Shown here: one piece after another, positions 23,991-34,560 of the stretch | Numbering within the stretch: position 1 is the stretch's first letter | Layout: every line of letters starts with the position of its first letter | NCBI RefSeq assembly: GCF_003076515.1 | Contig: NZ_CP022390.1 | Span: forward strand, 3,480,572 to 3,544,571 | Reading direction: 5' to 3' | Length of the DNA: 64,000 nucleotides | DNA from: Alcaligenes aquatilis | GTDB lineage: Bacteria > Pseudomonadota > Gammaproteobacteria > Burkholderiales > Burkholderiaceae_B | The notes under the pieces: generated by a model | Databases searched by the model: none | What the model was told of the DNA's origin: nothing | What the model saw: the letters and a program-made list of their open reading frames with translations, nothing else | Program-made: the position numbers and the translations under genes

Positions 23991-24017
23991 AAAACCGCCG
24001 TTGAGGCGGTTTTTTTT
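23991..24017 (+). terminator. Rho-independent terminator of the hydroxycinnamate operon
   Basis: AAAACCGCC and GGCGGTTTT close a GTTGA loop and continue into a run of eight T residues. Confidence 0.92.
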
Positions 24018-24034
24018 GTGCGCATCGCCAATGC

Positions 24035-24048
24035 TTGCGCTGCAACAA
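24035..24048 (+). promoter_or_regulatory. Candidate DNR/FNR box of nirK
   Basis: TTG-N8-CAA (TTGCGCTGCAACAA) keeps the outer half-sites of the FNR/DNR box and lies 100 bp before the nirK start. If centred at -41.5, transcription would begin near 24083. The Crp/Fnr protein encoded at 11972-12670 is a plausible binder. Confidence 0.5.
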
Positions 24049-24148
24049 AGATGGCGTAGATTAAGTGCGTTCAAATACATCCTGTAACTGTTAGAGCAAT
24101 CAACTATTTAATCAGCAGGCATTACGCCTGGATCAAACCGGAGGTAGT

Positions 24149-25294
24149 ATGGAACGTCGTCATTTCTTGAAAAGTGCTGGCCTAGGTGTGGCCGCAGGAA
24201 CCACTTTGTTGGCGGCGCAAGTACAAGCCCGCGAAACAGCCGCCCCCAAAAAGAATGCGCCCTGGCTGGCTGCACGTACAGAAGAGCAGATCGCCAAGCT
24301 GGAACGGGTCAAGGTGGATCTGGTTGCGCCTCCCATGGTCCATAAACACGAGCAAAAAGTGGGTCCCGAGCCGCGTGTCGTGGAATTTCGCATGACCATC
24401 TCCGAGCGCGAAATCGAGGTTGACCGTGACGGCACCACCATGCACGCCATGATGTTCGACGATTCCATGCCCGGTCCTACCATGGTGGTTCATGAAGGCG
24501 ACTACCTGGAGCTGACCCTGGTGAACCCGGCCACCAACACCATGCCGCATAATATCGACTTTCATGCCTCGACCGGTGCGCTGGGCGGTGCCAAGCTGAC
24601 CAACGTGAACCCTGGGGAGCAAGCCACACTGCGTTTCAAGGCCGACCGCAGCGGTACCTTCATTTACCACTGCGCACCAGAAGGCTCGGTTGCCTGGCAC
24701 GTGGTTCAGGGCATGCACGGTACCGTCATGGTGCTGCCACGCGACGGCCTGAAAGACTCGGCTGGTAACCCCTTGCATTACGACCGTGTCTACAGCATTG
24801 GTGAGTTTGACCTCTACATCCCTCGTGATGAAAAGGGTAACTTTAAAAAGTATGGTTCATCGGCGGAAAGCTACGGTGATACCTTGGAAGCCATGCGTGG
24901 CCTGATCCCCAGCCATGTGGTGTTCAACGGTAAGGTCGGTGCCTTGATGGGTGACGGTGCCATGAAGGCCAAAGTGGGTGAAACCGTGCTGTTCATTCAC
25001 TCGCAGGCCAACCGCGATACGCGACCCCACCTGATCGGGGGGCACGGTGACTGGGTTTGGGAACTGGGTAAATTTGATGACCCACCCGCCAAGAACCTGG
25101 AAACCTGGTTCATTCGTGGCGGTTCGGCCGGTGTGGCGCTCTACACCTTCAAGCAGCCTGGAGTGTACGCCTACGTGAACCACAACCTGATCGAAGCCAT
25201 GGAGCTGGGTGCCGCAGGTCACGTCCTGGTCGAAGGCGACTGGAACGATGACTTGATGAAACAAGTCAGCCCTCCCGGCCCGATCAAGGCTTAA
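24149..25294 (+). CDS. nirK: Copper-containing nitrite reductase
   Basis: A 381-aa periplasmic trimeric enzyme reducing nitrite to NO. The N-terminus has a twin-arginine signal (RRHFLK) and a hydrophobic segment ending near AQVQA. Two cupredoxin domains follow. The type-1 copper ligands are in MPHNIDFH, the Cys-His of [12 protein letters not shown] and the Met of QGMHG; type-2 copper histidines include those of DFHAS, YHC and the C-terminal NHNLIEA region, with [10 protein letters not shown] between. The length is normal. Electrons probably come from the small cytochrome c encoded next. The gene lies about 7 kb from norB, separated by the hydroxycinnamate operon. Confidence 0.96.
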   Translation: MERRHFLKSAGLGVAAGTTLLAAQVQARETAAPKKNAPWLAARTEEQIAKLERVKVDLVAPPMVHKHEQKVGPEPRVVEFRMTISEREIEVDRDGTTMHAMMFDDSMPGPTMVVHEGDYLELTLVNPATNTMPHNIDFHASTGALGGAKLTNVNPGEQATLRFKADRSGTFIYHCAPEGSVAWHVVQGMHGTVMVLPRDGLKDSAGNPLHYDRVYSIGEFDLYIPRDEKGNFKKYGSSAESYGDTLEAMRGLIPSHVVFNGKVGALMGDGAMKAKVGETVLFIHSQANRDTRPHLIGGHGDWVWELGKFDDPPAKNLETWFIRGGSAGVALYTFKQPGVYAYVNHNLIEAMELGAAGHVLVEGDWNDDLMKQVSPPGPIKA

Positions 25295-25307
25295 GGCAGG
25301 AGTTGGT

Positions 25308-25358
25308 GCCCGGAGCGCGGAATTGAGGAACAGGAGTACGAATCAATTCCGTCCGGGC
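25308..25358 (+). other. Long hairpin between nirK and cytochrome c
   Basis: GCCCGGA + CGGAATTGA pairs with TCAATTCCG + TCCGGGC. This gives 16 bp with a 3-nt bulge and a 16-nt loop, starting 14 bp after the nirK stop. No T-run follows. It probably stabilises or processes the nirK mRNA and sets the ratio to the downstream cytochrome. Confidence 0.6.
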
Positions 25359-25486
25359 TTGCAGGCAGTATCGTAAACAAGCCAAGAACAAGCAGGGGGT
25401 ATGGACTTTGAAAACCAGGTCCCTTGTTCTGCAAACGAAGTATCAGCCGGGCATGCGTTCATGCCGACTGTTTAAAGGGTAAAACC

Positions 25487-25816
25487 ATGAGAATCTATAG
25501 CCCCGCCACCATGATGTCATCTGCAATGGCCGCTTTACTCTTGTTGGCCGCTGTTCCTGCAGCACATGCCGATTCCGACGAAGCCCTCAAACTATATAAA
25601 TCGTCGTGTATGGTCTGCCACGCATCCGGTATGGCCAATGCGCCCCGTCTGGGTGATAAGGCTCGTTGGGCGCCCTTGATTGCTCAAGGCGAAGACGCCC
25701 TGATGGAAGTGGTTATCAATGGCAAGGGCGCCATGCCACCGCGTGGTGCTGCCCCCAAAGCCACGGACGAGCAATTGCGTAGTGTGGTGCGCTATATGAT
25801 TGAGAAGGGCAGCTAA
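25487..25816 (+). CDS. Small periplasmic cytochrome c (c5-like)
   Basis: A 109-aa protein with a signal peptide (hydrophobic stretch ending AAHA), one haem site CMVCH (Cys-Met-Val-Cys-His) near residue 41 and a methionine ligand likely in AMPPRG near residue 85. The size and the SSCMVCHASGMANAPRLGD pattern match cytochrome c5/c555-type class I cytochromes. Its position after nirK suggests it donates electrons to the nitrite reductase. The ATG at 25487 follows AAAGGG; an upstream start would add unrelated residues. Confidence 0.87.
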   Translation: MRIYSPATMMSSAMAALLLLAAVPAAHADSDEALKLYKSSCMVCHASGMANAPRLGDKARWAPLIAQGEDALMEVVINGKGAMPPRGAAPKATDEQLRSVVRYMIEKGS

Positions 25817-25840
25817 GGCGCTGACCTTCTCAGACTGGGC

Positions 25841-26635
25841 TTACAAGCTCCAGTCGTAATCAACCGTCAAGGGCGCATGGTCACTGAAACGCTCTTCTTT
25901 ATAGACCGTGGCATGACGCGCCTTGGCAGCAATACCTGGGGTGGCAATTTGATAATCAATGCGCCACCCCACATTTTTGGCCCAAGCCTGGCCGCGGTTG
26001 CTCCACCAGGTGTAGCACTCGTCGGTGGTATCGGGATGCAGGCTGCGATACACGTCTACCCAGGACAGCTCGTCCAGCACTTTTGTCATCCAGGCACGTT
26101 CTTCAGGTAGAAAGCCGCTGTTTTTCAGATTGCCTTTCCAGTTTTTCAGATCGGCTTCGTGGTGTGCAATATTCCAGTCACCACAAATGATGAATTCGCG
26201 GCCAGTATCACGGTGCTCCTGCATCAAGCCATTAATCCACTGCTCAAAATGATCCAGAAAGCGGTACTTGGCCGTTTGACGCTCGTCGCCCGACGAACCG
26301 GAGGGCAGGTAGGCGCTGATGACACTCAGGTCATGCCAGTCGGCGCGAATGATACGGCCTTCGGCATCAAACTCCTCGCAGGCCATCCCTTCGACCACAT
26401 TTTCCGCTTTGTGATTCAGATACAGGCCTACGCCGCTATAGCCTTTTTTCTGCGCGTGGTGGAAATGCCCGTGATACTGACCGGGGTGGGTCAGATCGGG
26501 GGTCAGATCAGGCTCGCTGATCTTGATTTCCTGCATGCAGACAATATGAGGTTTCTGGGCTTCCAGCCAGGCGGGCAGACCTTTACGAAAAGCAGCCCGA
26601 ATACCGTTGACGTTTAACGAGGTGACGCGTAACAC
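25841..26635 (-). CDS. xth: Exodeoxyribonuclease III family AP endonuclease
   Basis: A 264-aa metal-dependent nuclease of the ExoIII/APE family acting in base-excision repair. LNVNGIRAA at the N-terminus, the metal-binding Glu in MQEIKI near residue 36, ICGDWNIAH near 150-158, and the C-terminal SDHAPLTVDYD carrying the catalytic Asp-His are all present. The gene converges with the cytochrome gene and has its own start with AAGGAGAATT upstream. Confidence 0.94.
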   Translation of the reverse strand: MLRVTSLNVNGIRAAFRKGLPAWLEAQKPHIVCMQEIKISEPDLTPDLTHPGQYHGHFHHAQKKGYSGVGLYLNHKAENVVEGMACEEFDAEGRIIRADWHDLSVISAYLPSGSSGDERQTAKYRFLDHFEQWINGLMQEHRDTGREFIICGDWNIAHHEADLKNWKGNLKNSGFLPEERAWMTKVLDELSWVDVYRSLHPDTTDECYTWWSNRGQAWAKNVGWRIDYQIATPGIAAKARHATVYKEERFSDHAPLTVDYDWSL

Positions 26636-26707
26636 GTGGCAATTCTCCTTATAGCGTCAGCACTGTAACCCGTAACCTGCCTGTATGTCAGTGGCCGTCA
26701 GAGCTTG

Positions 26708-27517
26708 TTACGTGGCCGAGCCAAAGCGGTAGCTGGACACGGTCAAGCCACCAAAGGCGTGTGTTTCATGGTGAAAGCGATGCGCGGTATCGCCACGTGC
26801 GGCCCCGGCAGCCACCATGACGGGGACCAGGTGATCCTCGCGCGGATGGGCAATACGTGCTGCCGGAGCTTGTTCCCAATCCATCAAGGCCTGACGGCGA
26901 ACAGCGGGATCCTCCAGGCTTAGGCTCTGGTGTAGCCAGGCATCAAACTGGGCCGAGGGCTCCACACCACCGGGTCCCATATTGCGCAGGTTGTGGTAGC
27001 TCAGGCCGCTGCCAATAATCAGCACATCCTCGTCCCGCAAGGGGGCCAGGGCTTGGCCCATGGCGTAGTGCAGGGCCGGGTCATAGTTGGCGTGAATGGA
27101 CAACTGAACCATGGGCACTTTGGCCTGCGGGTAGATGACATAAGCCGGTACGAAGGCGCCGTGGTCAAAGCCGCGTTGCATATCCAGATGAGTGGGCAGG
27201 CCAGCGCCTTCCAGCAGGTTACAGACCTGCTGGGCCAATGCAGGATCGCCCGGTGCAGGGTAATGGATCTCGTAGGTATGGGGTGGAAAGCCATAGTAGT
27301 CGTACACCATGCTCGGTTGTGCTGCGGCTGCGACCAGCAAATGTGCCTGTTGGGCTTCCCAGTGGGCGGAGACCATCACGATTGCTTTGGGCGTGCGGCC
27401 CAGTTGGCGTGGAATGTCCTGCAAGGCAGTACGCAGCGGGGCGTACATGGTTTGTGCCTCGGAGATCCAGGGCCAGGGTCCGCCACCGTGCGAAATGAAA
27501 TAGGTGGGCATTGTCAT
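26708..27517 (-). CDS. DODA-type class III extradiol ring-cleavage dioxygenase
   Basis: A 269-aa protein of the LigB/4,5-DOPA-dioxygenase (YgiD) family. N-terminal FISHGGGPWPW and MVSAHWE contain candidate metal-binding histidines, with further His in RGFDHGAFVPAYVIYP and a C-terminal HRFHHETHAFGG. Members cleave catechols or DOPA; the substrate here is unknown. It is the second gene of a DoxX-dioxygenase pair, 58 bp downstream of DoxX and opposite a divergent LysR gene, an arrangement seen in many proteobacteria for LysR-controlled stress genes. Confidence 0.88.
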   Translation of the reverse strand: MTMPTYFISHGGGPWPWISEAQTMYAPLRTALQDIPRQLGRTPKAIVMVSAHWEAQQAHLLVAAAAQPSMVYDYYGFPPHTYEIHYPAPGDPALAQQVCNLLEGAGLPTHLDMQRGFDHGAFVPAYVIYPQAKVPMVQLSIHANYDPALHYAMGQALAPLRDEDVLIIGSGLSYHNLRNMGPGGVEPSAQFDAWLHQSLSLEDPAVRRQALMDWEQAPAARIAHPREDHLVPVMVAAGAARGDTAHRFHHETHAFGGLTVSSYRFGSAT

Positions 27518-27574
27518 GATGATCTCCTGCCCCCCGCCAGATAGAGGCAGGGGTTAAGGGGTTGAGTGGGGCAA

Positions 27575-27976
27575 TCAGTCTTTGCTGCGACCTGCGTCAA
27601 TGCTCCAGGGGCCCGGGCCAGCAAAAGCCAGATAGAGGAACACAAAGCAGAACAGAACCGCCGCTTCGCCGCCGTTGAGAATTGGAGTGGCAAAGGTACT
27701 GGAGGTGGCGTGACCAATAAAATAAGCAAACGCGCACAGGCCCGATGCAACAAAGGCTGCAAAGCGAGAAAACAGCCCAAGCACCAGCAAGCCGCCCAGA
27801 ACGAGTTCCAGGATGCCTGCAACCCCATACAGAGAGGTGATCTGCAGGTTGGCAAACATGTCTACTTTGGGGAAACCGAGGATCTTGGCAGTACCGTGTG
27901 TCAGCAGTAAATAGCCTGTGACAAAGCGCAGCAGGCTAAGGATGCGAGGAGTCCAGCTGGAAGTAAGGGCGCTCAT
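27575..27976 (-). CDS. DoxX family membrane protein
   Basis: A 133-aa protein with four predicted membrane helices and the DoxX signature (LLRFVTGYLLLTHGTAKILGFPK, then GGLLVLGLFSRFAAFVASGLCAFAYFIGHA). DoxX proteins are linked to thiol/redox stress or quinone-related complexes; none is firmly assigned. The ATG at 27976 follows AAAGGAAAACAC; an earlier in-frame start would add 14 residues. It is the first gene of the pair regulated, probably, by the divergent LysR. Confidence 0.85.
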   Translation of the reverse strand: MSALTSSWTPRILSLLRFVTGYLLLTHGTAKILGFPKVDMFANLQITSLYGVAGILELVLGGLLVLGLFSRFAAFVASGLCAFAYFIGHATSSTFATPILNGGEAAVLFCFVFLYLAFAGPGPWSIDAGRSKD

Positions 27977-28032
27977 GTGTTTTCCTTTGGAAAGTTGACA
28001 GTATCGGTAAAACAGCACCTGACCCGGGGAAG

Positions 28033-28051
28033 TGACATCGTTTCGATGTCA
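28033..28051 (+). promoter_or_regulatory. Perfect inverted repeat in the DoxX/LysR intergenic region
   Basis: TGACATCG-TTT-CGATGTCA, a perfect 8-bp inverted repeat, lies in the 202-bp divergent spacer 57 bp upstream of the DoxX start. A LysR or other regulator site is likely, though a DoxX leader hairpin is possible. Confidence 0.45.
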
Positions 28052-28178
28052 GCCTGGAGCTGGTCCCGCCCGTTCAAGGTCCAGACAGGCATCGGGTTGG
28101 CACTTTTTTTAGATTAATCAATTACTATCAGGAAATAAACAGGCCTATTTTCATTAGTTACTTTCTTATTAGGAAAGC

Positions 28179-29069
28179 ATGGATACGATTCAGAGTTTGC
28201 GGGTGTTCAGAGAGATCGTGGTGGCGGGCAGTTTTGCCGCGGCGGCGCAACGTCTGGACATGTCAGCGCCTATGGTCAGCAAACACCTGGCCAATCTGGA
28301 AAAACAGCTAGGCACCCGCTTGCTCCATCGCAGCAGCCGTCGTTTGAGTCTGACAGAATTGGGGCAGACTTACTTTGACTATTGCCTGCAGGCGCTCGAT
28401 ACCCTGGAACGCGGGCAGCAGGCTTTGTCGGGTTCAGGGCATCAGCCGCAAGGGGCCTTGCGGGTGACGGCTCCGGTGTGGTTTGCAAATCGCAAAGTGG
28501 CGCAGTTGTTGCACGATTACCAAACACGCTTTCCGGAAGTGACTCTGGATATGAGCCTGAGCAATCACAAAGTGGATTTGGTGGCGGAAGGTTTTGATCT
28601 GGCTCTGCGGGTGATGCGCGAGCCTGCCCCGCATCAGATTGCGCGTCTTATTTGCCCCATGCCTTTTCATCTGGTGGCCAGCCCGGCGTTTGTTGCCCAG
28701 CACGGCATGCCGCGTAACTGTGCTGAGGTGATGCGTTTGCCTGCTATCAGTCCCAGTTATTTGCAGCAGCCCAGCTTCGAGCTGTTAGGGCCGGACGGGC
28801 CGGAGTCCTTGCGCCTGAATCCTTTTATGCGCTCGGACAACACGAACCTGACCTATTACAGCGCCTTGGGCGGAGCAGGGTTGGCCTATTTGCCCCAGTG
28901 GCTGGTCATGGATGATCTGAACAGTGGTCGTTTGGTCCGCTTGCTACCTGATTACACCGAAGAGCGGCAACAACTGCATGCCGTCTATGCCAGTCGTCGC
29001 TATTTGACACCTAAAGTGCGCAGTTTTATCGACTTCTTGTTAGAAGAACTGGCCGAACCTGCCAAGTGA
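28179..29069 (+). CDS. LysR family transcriptional regulator
   Basis: A 296-aa regulator. The N-terminal winged helix ([57 protein letters not shown]) covers residues 5-60, and the effector-binding domain from about 90 matches the CrgA/DsdC-like branch. It diverges from the DoxX-dioxygenase pair and probably controls it. The ATG at 28179 is preceded by AGGAAAGC. Confidence 0.9.
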   Translation: MDTIQSLRVFREIVVAGSFAAAAQRLDMSAPMVSKHLANLEKQLGTRLLHRSSRRLSLTELGQTYFDYCLQALDTLERGQQALSGSGHQPQGALRVTAPVWFANRKVAQLLHDYQTRFPEVTLDMSLSNHKVDLVAEGFDLALRVMREPAPHQIARLICPMPFHLVASPAFVAQHGMPRNCAEVMRLPAISPSYLQQPSFELLGPDGPESLRLNPFMRSDNTNLTYYSALGGAGLAYLPQWLVMDDLNSGRLVRLLPDYTEERQQLHAVYASRRYLTPKVRSFIDFLLEELAEPAK

Positions 29070-29122
29070 TGGCGCACAACACGCTAAAATGCTGTTCGTC
29101 TCTATCTTTTTCATACTCTGTC

Positions 29123-29797
29123 ATGTCGGCTACTAACGATAATCGTCGCAATTTTGTGCGCTTTTCCCTGGAACAGGGAGTGCTGCGCTTTGGGGAATTC
29201 AAGGTCAAGTCTGGCCGTTTGAGTCCTTACTTCTTCAATGCCGGCCTGTTCAATACGGGACGTAGTGTGGGTCAACTGGCCCGTTTCTATGCCCAGGCTT
29301 TACTGGATTCGGGCGTGTCGTTTGACATGCTGTTCGGGCCTGCCTACAAAGGGATTCCTTTGGCTGCCGCGACCTCGATTGCCCTGGCTGAGCATCCTCA
29401 AATTGGTGATCGTGACGTGCCCTTTGCCTTCAACCGCAAAGAAGCCAAAGACCACGGCGAAGGCGGTACCCTGGTGGGAGCACCCTTGCAAGGCAAGGTC
29501 GTGATTATTGATGACGTGATCACAGCGGGTACGTCCGTGCGTGAATCCATGCAGATCATCAAGGCGGCGGGTGCAGAGCCTGCTGCGGTGCTGATTGCTC
29601 TGGATCGCATGGAACGCGCTGGTAATGACCAGGAACTGTCCGCACATTCTGCTGTGCAGGAAGTGGAACAGACTTACGGTATTCCCGTGATCAGCATTGC
29701 TTCGCTGGCTGACATCATGGCGGTATTGGCAGACGATACGACCTTGGCCGCTCATGCTCCCCAGGTGAAAGCCTACCGTGATCGCTACGGCGTCTGA
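29123..29797 (+). CDS. pyrE: Orotate phosphoribosyltransferase
   Basis: A 224-aa enzyme of pyrimidine synthesis joining orotate to PRPP. The PRPP loop [14 protein letters not shown] is near residues 127-140, and [16 protein letters not shown] and [10 protein letters not shown] match PyrE. The ATG at 29123 gives the normal length; an in-frame start at 29066 overlaps the LysR gene and adds a low-complexity tail. It may share a transcript with the LysR gene, since only 53 bp separate them. A strong bidirectional terminator follows. Confidence 0.95.
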   Translation: MSATNDNRRNFVRFSLEQGVLRFGEFKVKSGRLSPYFFNAGLFNTGRSVGQLARFYAQALLDSGVSFDMLFGPAYKGIPLAAATSIALAEHPQIGDRDVPFAFNRKEAKDHGEGGTLVGAPLQGKVVIIDDVITAGTSVRESMQIIKAAGAEPAAVLIALDRMERAGNDQELSAHSAVQEVEQTYGIPVISIASLADIMAVLADDTTLAAHAPQVKAYRDRYGV

Positions 29798-29830
29798 TCT
29801 CCCGCGTTTGTTAAGCAGGATTCAGTAGTA

Positions 29831-29862
29831 AAAAAAACACCAGGCCTTGGCCTGGTGTTTTT
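29831..29862 (+). terminator. Bidirectional terminator between pyrE and gatB
   Basis: AAAAACACCAGGCC and GGCCTGGTGTTTTT form a near-perfect hairpin with a TT loop, with A-runs and T-runs on opposite sides, so it serves both converging genes. Confidence 0.92.
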
Positions 29863-29888
29863 GTATCCGCTAAGCGCAGAGTCCGGAC

Positions 29889-31346
29889 TTAAGCGTCCAG
29901 CTTTTGCTTGAGCATTTCATTGATTTGCTGCGGATTGGCCTTGCCCTTGGCAACCTTCATCACCTGGCCGACCAAGGCGTTGAAGGCCTTGGGTTTACCG
30001 GCACGGTGCTGTTCGACGATGCTGGGGTTGGCGGCCAGTACTTCGTCCACCATGGCCTCAATGGCACCCACATCGTTGATCTGCTTCAAGCCACGGGCGT
30101 CGATAATGGCATCTACATCGCCATTGAGCTCGCCATCCCACTGCGCCGCAAAGACATCGCGGGCAATCTTGTTGGAGATGGTGCCGTCAGCAATACGGGC
30201 AATCAGCTGAGCCAATTGTGCCGGGCTGACTTTGGACTGTTCGATGCTGATTTCTTCACGGTTCAAGGCAGCCGACAGCTCGCCCAGCACCCAGTTGGCA
30301 GCCAGTTTGGCATTGGCGCTGGAACCTGCTTGCAAGATGGCTTCAAAGAAGTCGGAAGTGGCGCGGTCTACCGTCAGTTGCGAGGCGTCGTAACGGCTCA
30401 GTTCAAACTCTTGCTCGAAGCGGGCCTGTTTCTGGGCGGGCAGTTCAGGCATGTTCTGACGAACCTGCTCGATCCATTCTTCACTGATAAACAGAGGTGG
30501 CAGGTCAGGGTCGGGGAAGTAGCGGTAATCGTGTGCATCTTCCTTGCTGCGCATGCTGCGGGTCTCATCGCGATCTGAGTCGTACAGGCGGGTTTCCTGA
30601 ATGACCTTGCCACCGTCTTCGATCAGTTCGATCTGGCGACGTGCTTCGTATTGAATGGCACGTTCCAGGAAGCGGAAGGAGTTGATGTTTTTCAGTTCGC
30701 AACGGGTGCCAAATTCTTTCTGGCCTTTGGGGCGCACCGATACGTTGGCATCGACGCGGAACGAGCCTTCCTGCATATTGCCGTCGCAAATACCCAGCCA
30801 GACTACCAGGCTGTGCAAGGCGCGGGCATAGCCCACGGCTTCAGCAGCCGAGCGCATTTCAGGTTCGGACACGATCTCCAGCAGCGGAGTGCCTGCTCGG
30901 TTCAAGTCGATCCCGGTGCTGGACTCGCCGTAAGGACCACGGAAGTTTTCATGCAGGGATTTACCGGCATCTTCTTCCAGGTGGGCGCGTGTCAGATTGA
31001 TGGTTTTTTCTTCGCCATCCAGCATGAAGCTGACTGTGCCGCCGCTGACGACGGGGATTTCCATCTGGCTGATCTGGTAGTTCTTGGGTAGATCAGGGTA
31101 GAAGTAGTTTTTGCGCTCGAACACGGAACGTGGCGCAATGTGGCCACCAACGGCCAGACCCAGACGGATCGCCCGTTCGGCAGCACCACGGTTAAAGACG
31201 GGCAGCGCGCCAGGCAGGGCCATATCGACTTCGTTGGCTTGCGTGTTGGGCAAGGCTCCAAAGCGGGTGCTGCTGCTGGAGAAGATTTTGGATTCGGTCG
31301 AGAGCTGGGTATGGGTTTCCAGCCCGATCACAATTTCCCATTCCAT
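29889..31346 (-). CDS. gatB: Aspartyl/glutamyl-tRNA(Asn/Gln) amidotransferase subunit B
   Basis: A 485-aa subunit that amidates misacylated Asp-tRNA(Asn) and/or Glu-tRNA(Gln). The N-terminal [13 protein letters not shown], the [14 protein letters not shown] block and the C-terminal GatB/YqeY domain ([31 protein letters not shown]) are diagnostic. Its start overlaps the gatA stop by one base (TAATG), so the genes are coupled. Confidence 0.97.
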   Translation of the reverse strand: MEWEIVIGLETHTQLSTESKIFSSSSTRFGALPNTQANEVDMALPGALPVFNRGAAERAIRLGLAVGGHIAPRSVFERKNYFYPDLPKNYQISQMEIPVVSGGTVSFMLDGEEKTINLTRAHLEEDAGKSLHENFRGPYGESSTGIDLNRAGTPLLEIVSEPEMRSAAEAVGYARALHSLVVWLGICDGNMQEGSFRVDANVSVRPKGQKEFGTRCELKNINSFRFLERAIQYEARRQIELIEDGGKVIQETRLYDSDRDETRSMRSKEDAHDYRYFPDPDLPPLFISEEWIEQVRQNMPELPAQKQARFEQEFELSRYDASQLTVDRATSDFFEAILQAGSSANAKLAANWVLGELSAALNREEISIEQSKVSPAQLAQLIARIADGTISNKIARDVFAAQWDGELNGDVDAIIDARGLKQINDVGAIEAMVDEVLAANPSIVEQHRAGKPKAFNALVGQVMKVAKGKANPQQINEMLKQKLDA

Positions 31347-32866
31347 TATTGTTGTCCTGGTTGACGTTGATGCCAGTCGGTGACTTGCTGGAAGCGGTCG
31401 GCAAAGGCCAGCAATTGGCCTTCACGGAAGTAGTTGCCAATGATTTGCAGGCCGATGGGCAAGGGGCGCTCATCGTTACTGAAGCCGCAAGGAATGGACA
31501 TGGCGGGCAGGCCAGCCAGACTGACGCCCAGCGTGTAGACATCGCCCAGCCAGTCGGTAGTGGGGTCCTCGATGGTGGCACCCAGCTTGCGGCCCAGGGC
31601 CGGTGTGACGGGGCCAAGGATCAGGTCGCACTGTTCAAAGGCTTTTTGGAAGTCGTCCACAATCATGCGGCGTACGCGTTGGGCTTGCAGATAGTAGGCG
31701 TCGTAGTAGCCGTGCGAGAGCACGTAAGTGCCAACCAGAATGCGGCGCACCACCTCAGGGCCAAAACCTTCCGAGCGCGAACGCGAGATCATGCTGTTCA
31801 GGTCGGTGTACTGGCTGGCGCGGTGGCCAAAGCGTACACCGTCAAAGCGTGACAGGTTGGTTGAGGCCTCAGCGGGGCTGATGACGTAATACGTAGGGAC
31901 AGACAGCTCGGTCAGGGGCAGTTGCACGGTGACACGTTCTGCACCCAGGCTTTCGTAGGTTTTCAGGGCGGCTTCGATGGCGTCGGCAACGACCGGGTCC
32001 AGGCCGGGGCCAAAGAACTGGGCGGGCACACCAATACGCAGGCCTTTCAGTGGCTGACTGCCTTGGGCTTCTTGCTGCGACTGTTGCTGTTCAAATTGCT
32101 GACGAATCCGCGCGCCGTTATTGGGCTGATCGTCGCAAAATTCCAGACTGGTAGCATCTTGGGGGTCGAAACCGCACATGGTCTCCAGCAGATCGAGCAA
32201 GTCGCGGGCATTACGGGCGATAGGGCCGGCCTGATCCAGGCTGGAGCCGTAAGCAATGATGCCAAAGCGGGAAATCGTGCCGTAGGTGGGCTTGATGCCG
32301 CTGACACCGCACAGGGCGGCAGGCTGGCGAATCGAGCCGCCGGTATCGGTTGCGCTTGCACCAGCTACCAGACCAGCGGCCACCGCAGCGGCGGAACCAC
32401 CTGACGAACCACCGGGCACCATGGTGTGATCCCAGGGGTTACGTACGGGACCGAATACCGAGCTTTCGTTGCGCGAACCCATGGCGAACTCGTCACAGTT
32501 CAGTTTGCCCAGCGAGACAGCACCGGCTGCCTGCAGCTTGGTCACCACCGTCGCGTCAAAGGGGCTGACATAGCCTTTCAGCATTTTGCTGCAGGCGGTG
32601 GTCTGCCAATCCTTGGTGACAAACAAATCTTTGTGGGCGATCGGGATGCCGGTCAGTGGACCGGCCTTGCCTTGGGCAATCAGGGCATCGGCGGCATCGG
32701 CCTGTGCCAGGGTCAGGGCGGCGTCTTGCTGAACAAAGGCATTGAGCTCTTTTTGACGGGCGCTGTTGTCCAGGGCTTGCTGGGCCAGCTCGCGGGCACT
32801 GACGGTTTTGTTTTGCAGAGCGAGTCGCAGCGCTGCAATAGTCGCGAATTCAGGGGTAAAAGACAT
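31346..32866 (-). CDS. gatA: Aspartyl/glutamyl-tRNA(Asn/Gln) amidotransferase subunit A
   Basis: A 506-aa amidase-signature enzyme that releases ammonia from glutamine for GatB. The catalytic lysine region PIAHKDLF near residue 77 and the Gly/Ser-rich motif [16 protein letters not shown] near 150-165 with the cis-Ser/Ser nucleophile are visible. An insertion of polar, Gln-rich residues ([16 protein letters not shown], around 250-270) is likely a surface loop. It is 9 bp downstream of gatC. Confidence 0.97.
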   Translation of the reverse strand: MSFTPEFATIAALRLALQNKTVSARELAQQALDNSARQKELNAFVQQDAALTLAQADAADALIAQGKAGPLTGIPIAHKDLFVTKDWQTTACSKMLKGYVSPFDATVVTKLQAAGAVSLGKLNCDEFAMGSRNESSVFGPVRNPWDHTMVPGGSSGGSAAAVAAGLVAGASATDTGGSIRQPAALCGVSGIKPTYGTISRFGIIAYGSSLDQAGPIARNARDLLDLLETMCGFDPQDATSLEFCDDQPNNGARIRQQFEQQQSQQEAQGSQPLKGLRIGVPAQFFGPGLDPVVADAIEAALKTYESLGAERVTVQLPLTELSVPTYYVISPAEASTNLSRFDGVRFGHRASQYTDLNSMISRSRSEGFGPEVVRRILVGTYVLSHGYYDAYYLQAQRVRRMIVDDFQKAFEQCDLILGPVTPALGRKLGATIEDPTTDWLGDVYTLGVSLAGLPAMSIPCGFSNDERPLPIGLQIIGNYFREGQLLAFADRFQQVTDWHQRQPGQQ

Positions 32867-32875
32867 GGTTTTGCT

Positions 32876-33184
32876 TTATTCGATGACCGTGGGCACCAGA
32901 AACAGGCCATCCTGCTCGGCGGGGGCGTTGCGCATCATGGCCTGGCGGCTTTCTACCGTTCCGCAAGGCAGGGCCTTGTCCTCGCGCAGACGCAGACTGA
33001 TCTGCTGGCGGGCGGACAAAGGGTGGGCCATCGGCTCAACGCCTTGAGTATCAACGGTTTGCAAGGTCTGGATCAGGCCCAGGATGCGCGTCAAATCGTG
33101 CTCGACCTGGGAGGCTTGTTCAGCAGAAAGATCAAGGCGCGCCAGTTGCGCTATACGGGCAACATCCTGTTCAGTGATAGACAT
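32876..33184 (-). CDS. gatC: Aspartyl/glutamyl-tRNA(Asn/Gln) amidotransferase subunit C
   Basis: A 102-aa helper subunit that stabilises GatA. The start MSITEQDVARIAQLARLDLS and the segment LRLREDKALPCGTVESRQAMMRNAPAEQDGLFLVPTVIE are typical. It is the first gene of gatCAB and diverges from mreB with a 271-bp AT-rich spacer. Confidence 0.95.
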   Translation of the reverse strand: MSITEQDVARIAQLARLDLSAEQASQVEHDLTRILGLIQTLQTVDTQGVEPMAHPLSARQQISLRLREDKALPCGTVESRQAMMRNAPAEQDGLFLVPTVIE

Positions 33185-33359
33185 GTGGGTGGGTACTGGA
33201 AAATAAGTAATAAAAAAAAGCGGAAATCTGTCAGTTAAGGACAGTTTGGCACTTTTACAGCAAATGCGGGGGTTACAGAACTTAACTGACCATTAAAACA
33301 GTCCTAATGTAGTGCAATTATAAGTTATCATTGATCGTTTTCTTTCCAGGTATTTTTGA

Positions 33360-34499
<1,140 letters not shown>

Positions 34500-34560
34500 T
34501 CCTTGCTTGGCCCCTACGGCAATGCCTGTTCGTTGGGACAAGTGATCGAGTGTTTGAGTA

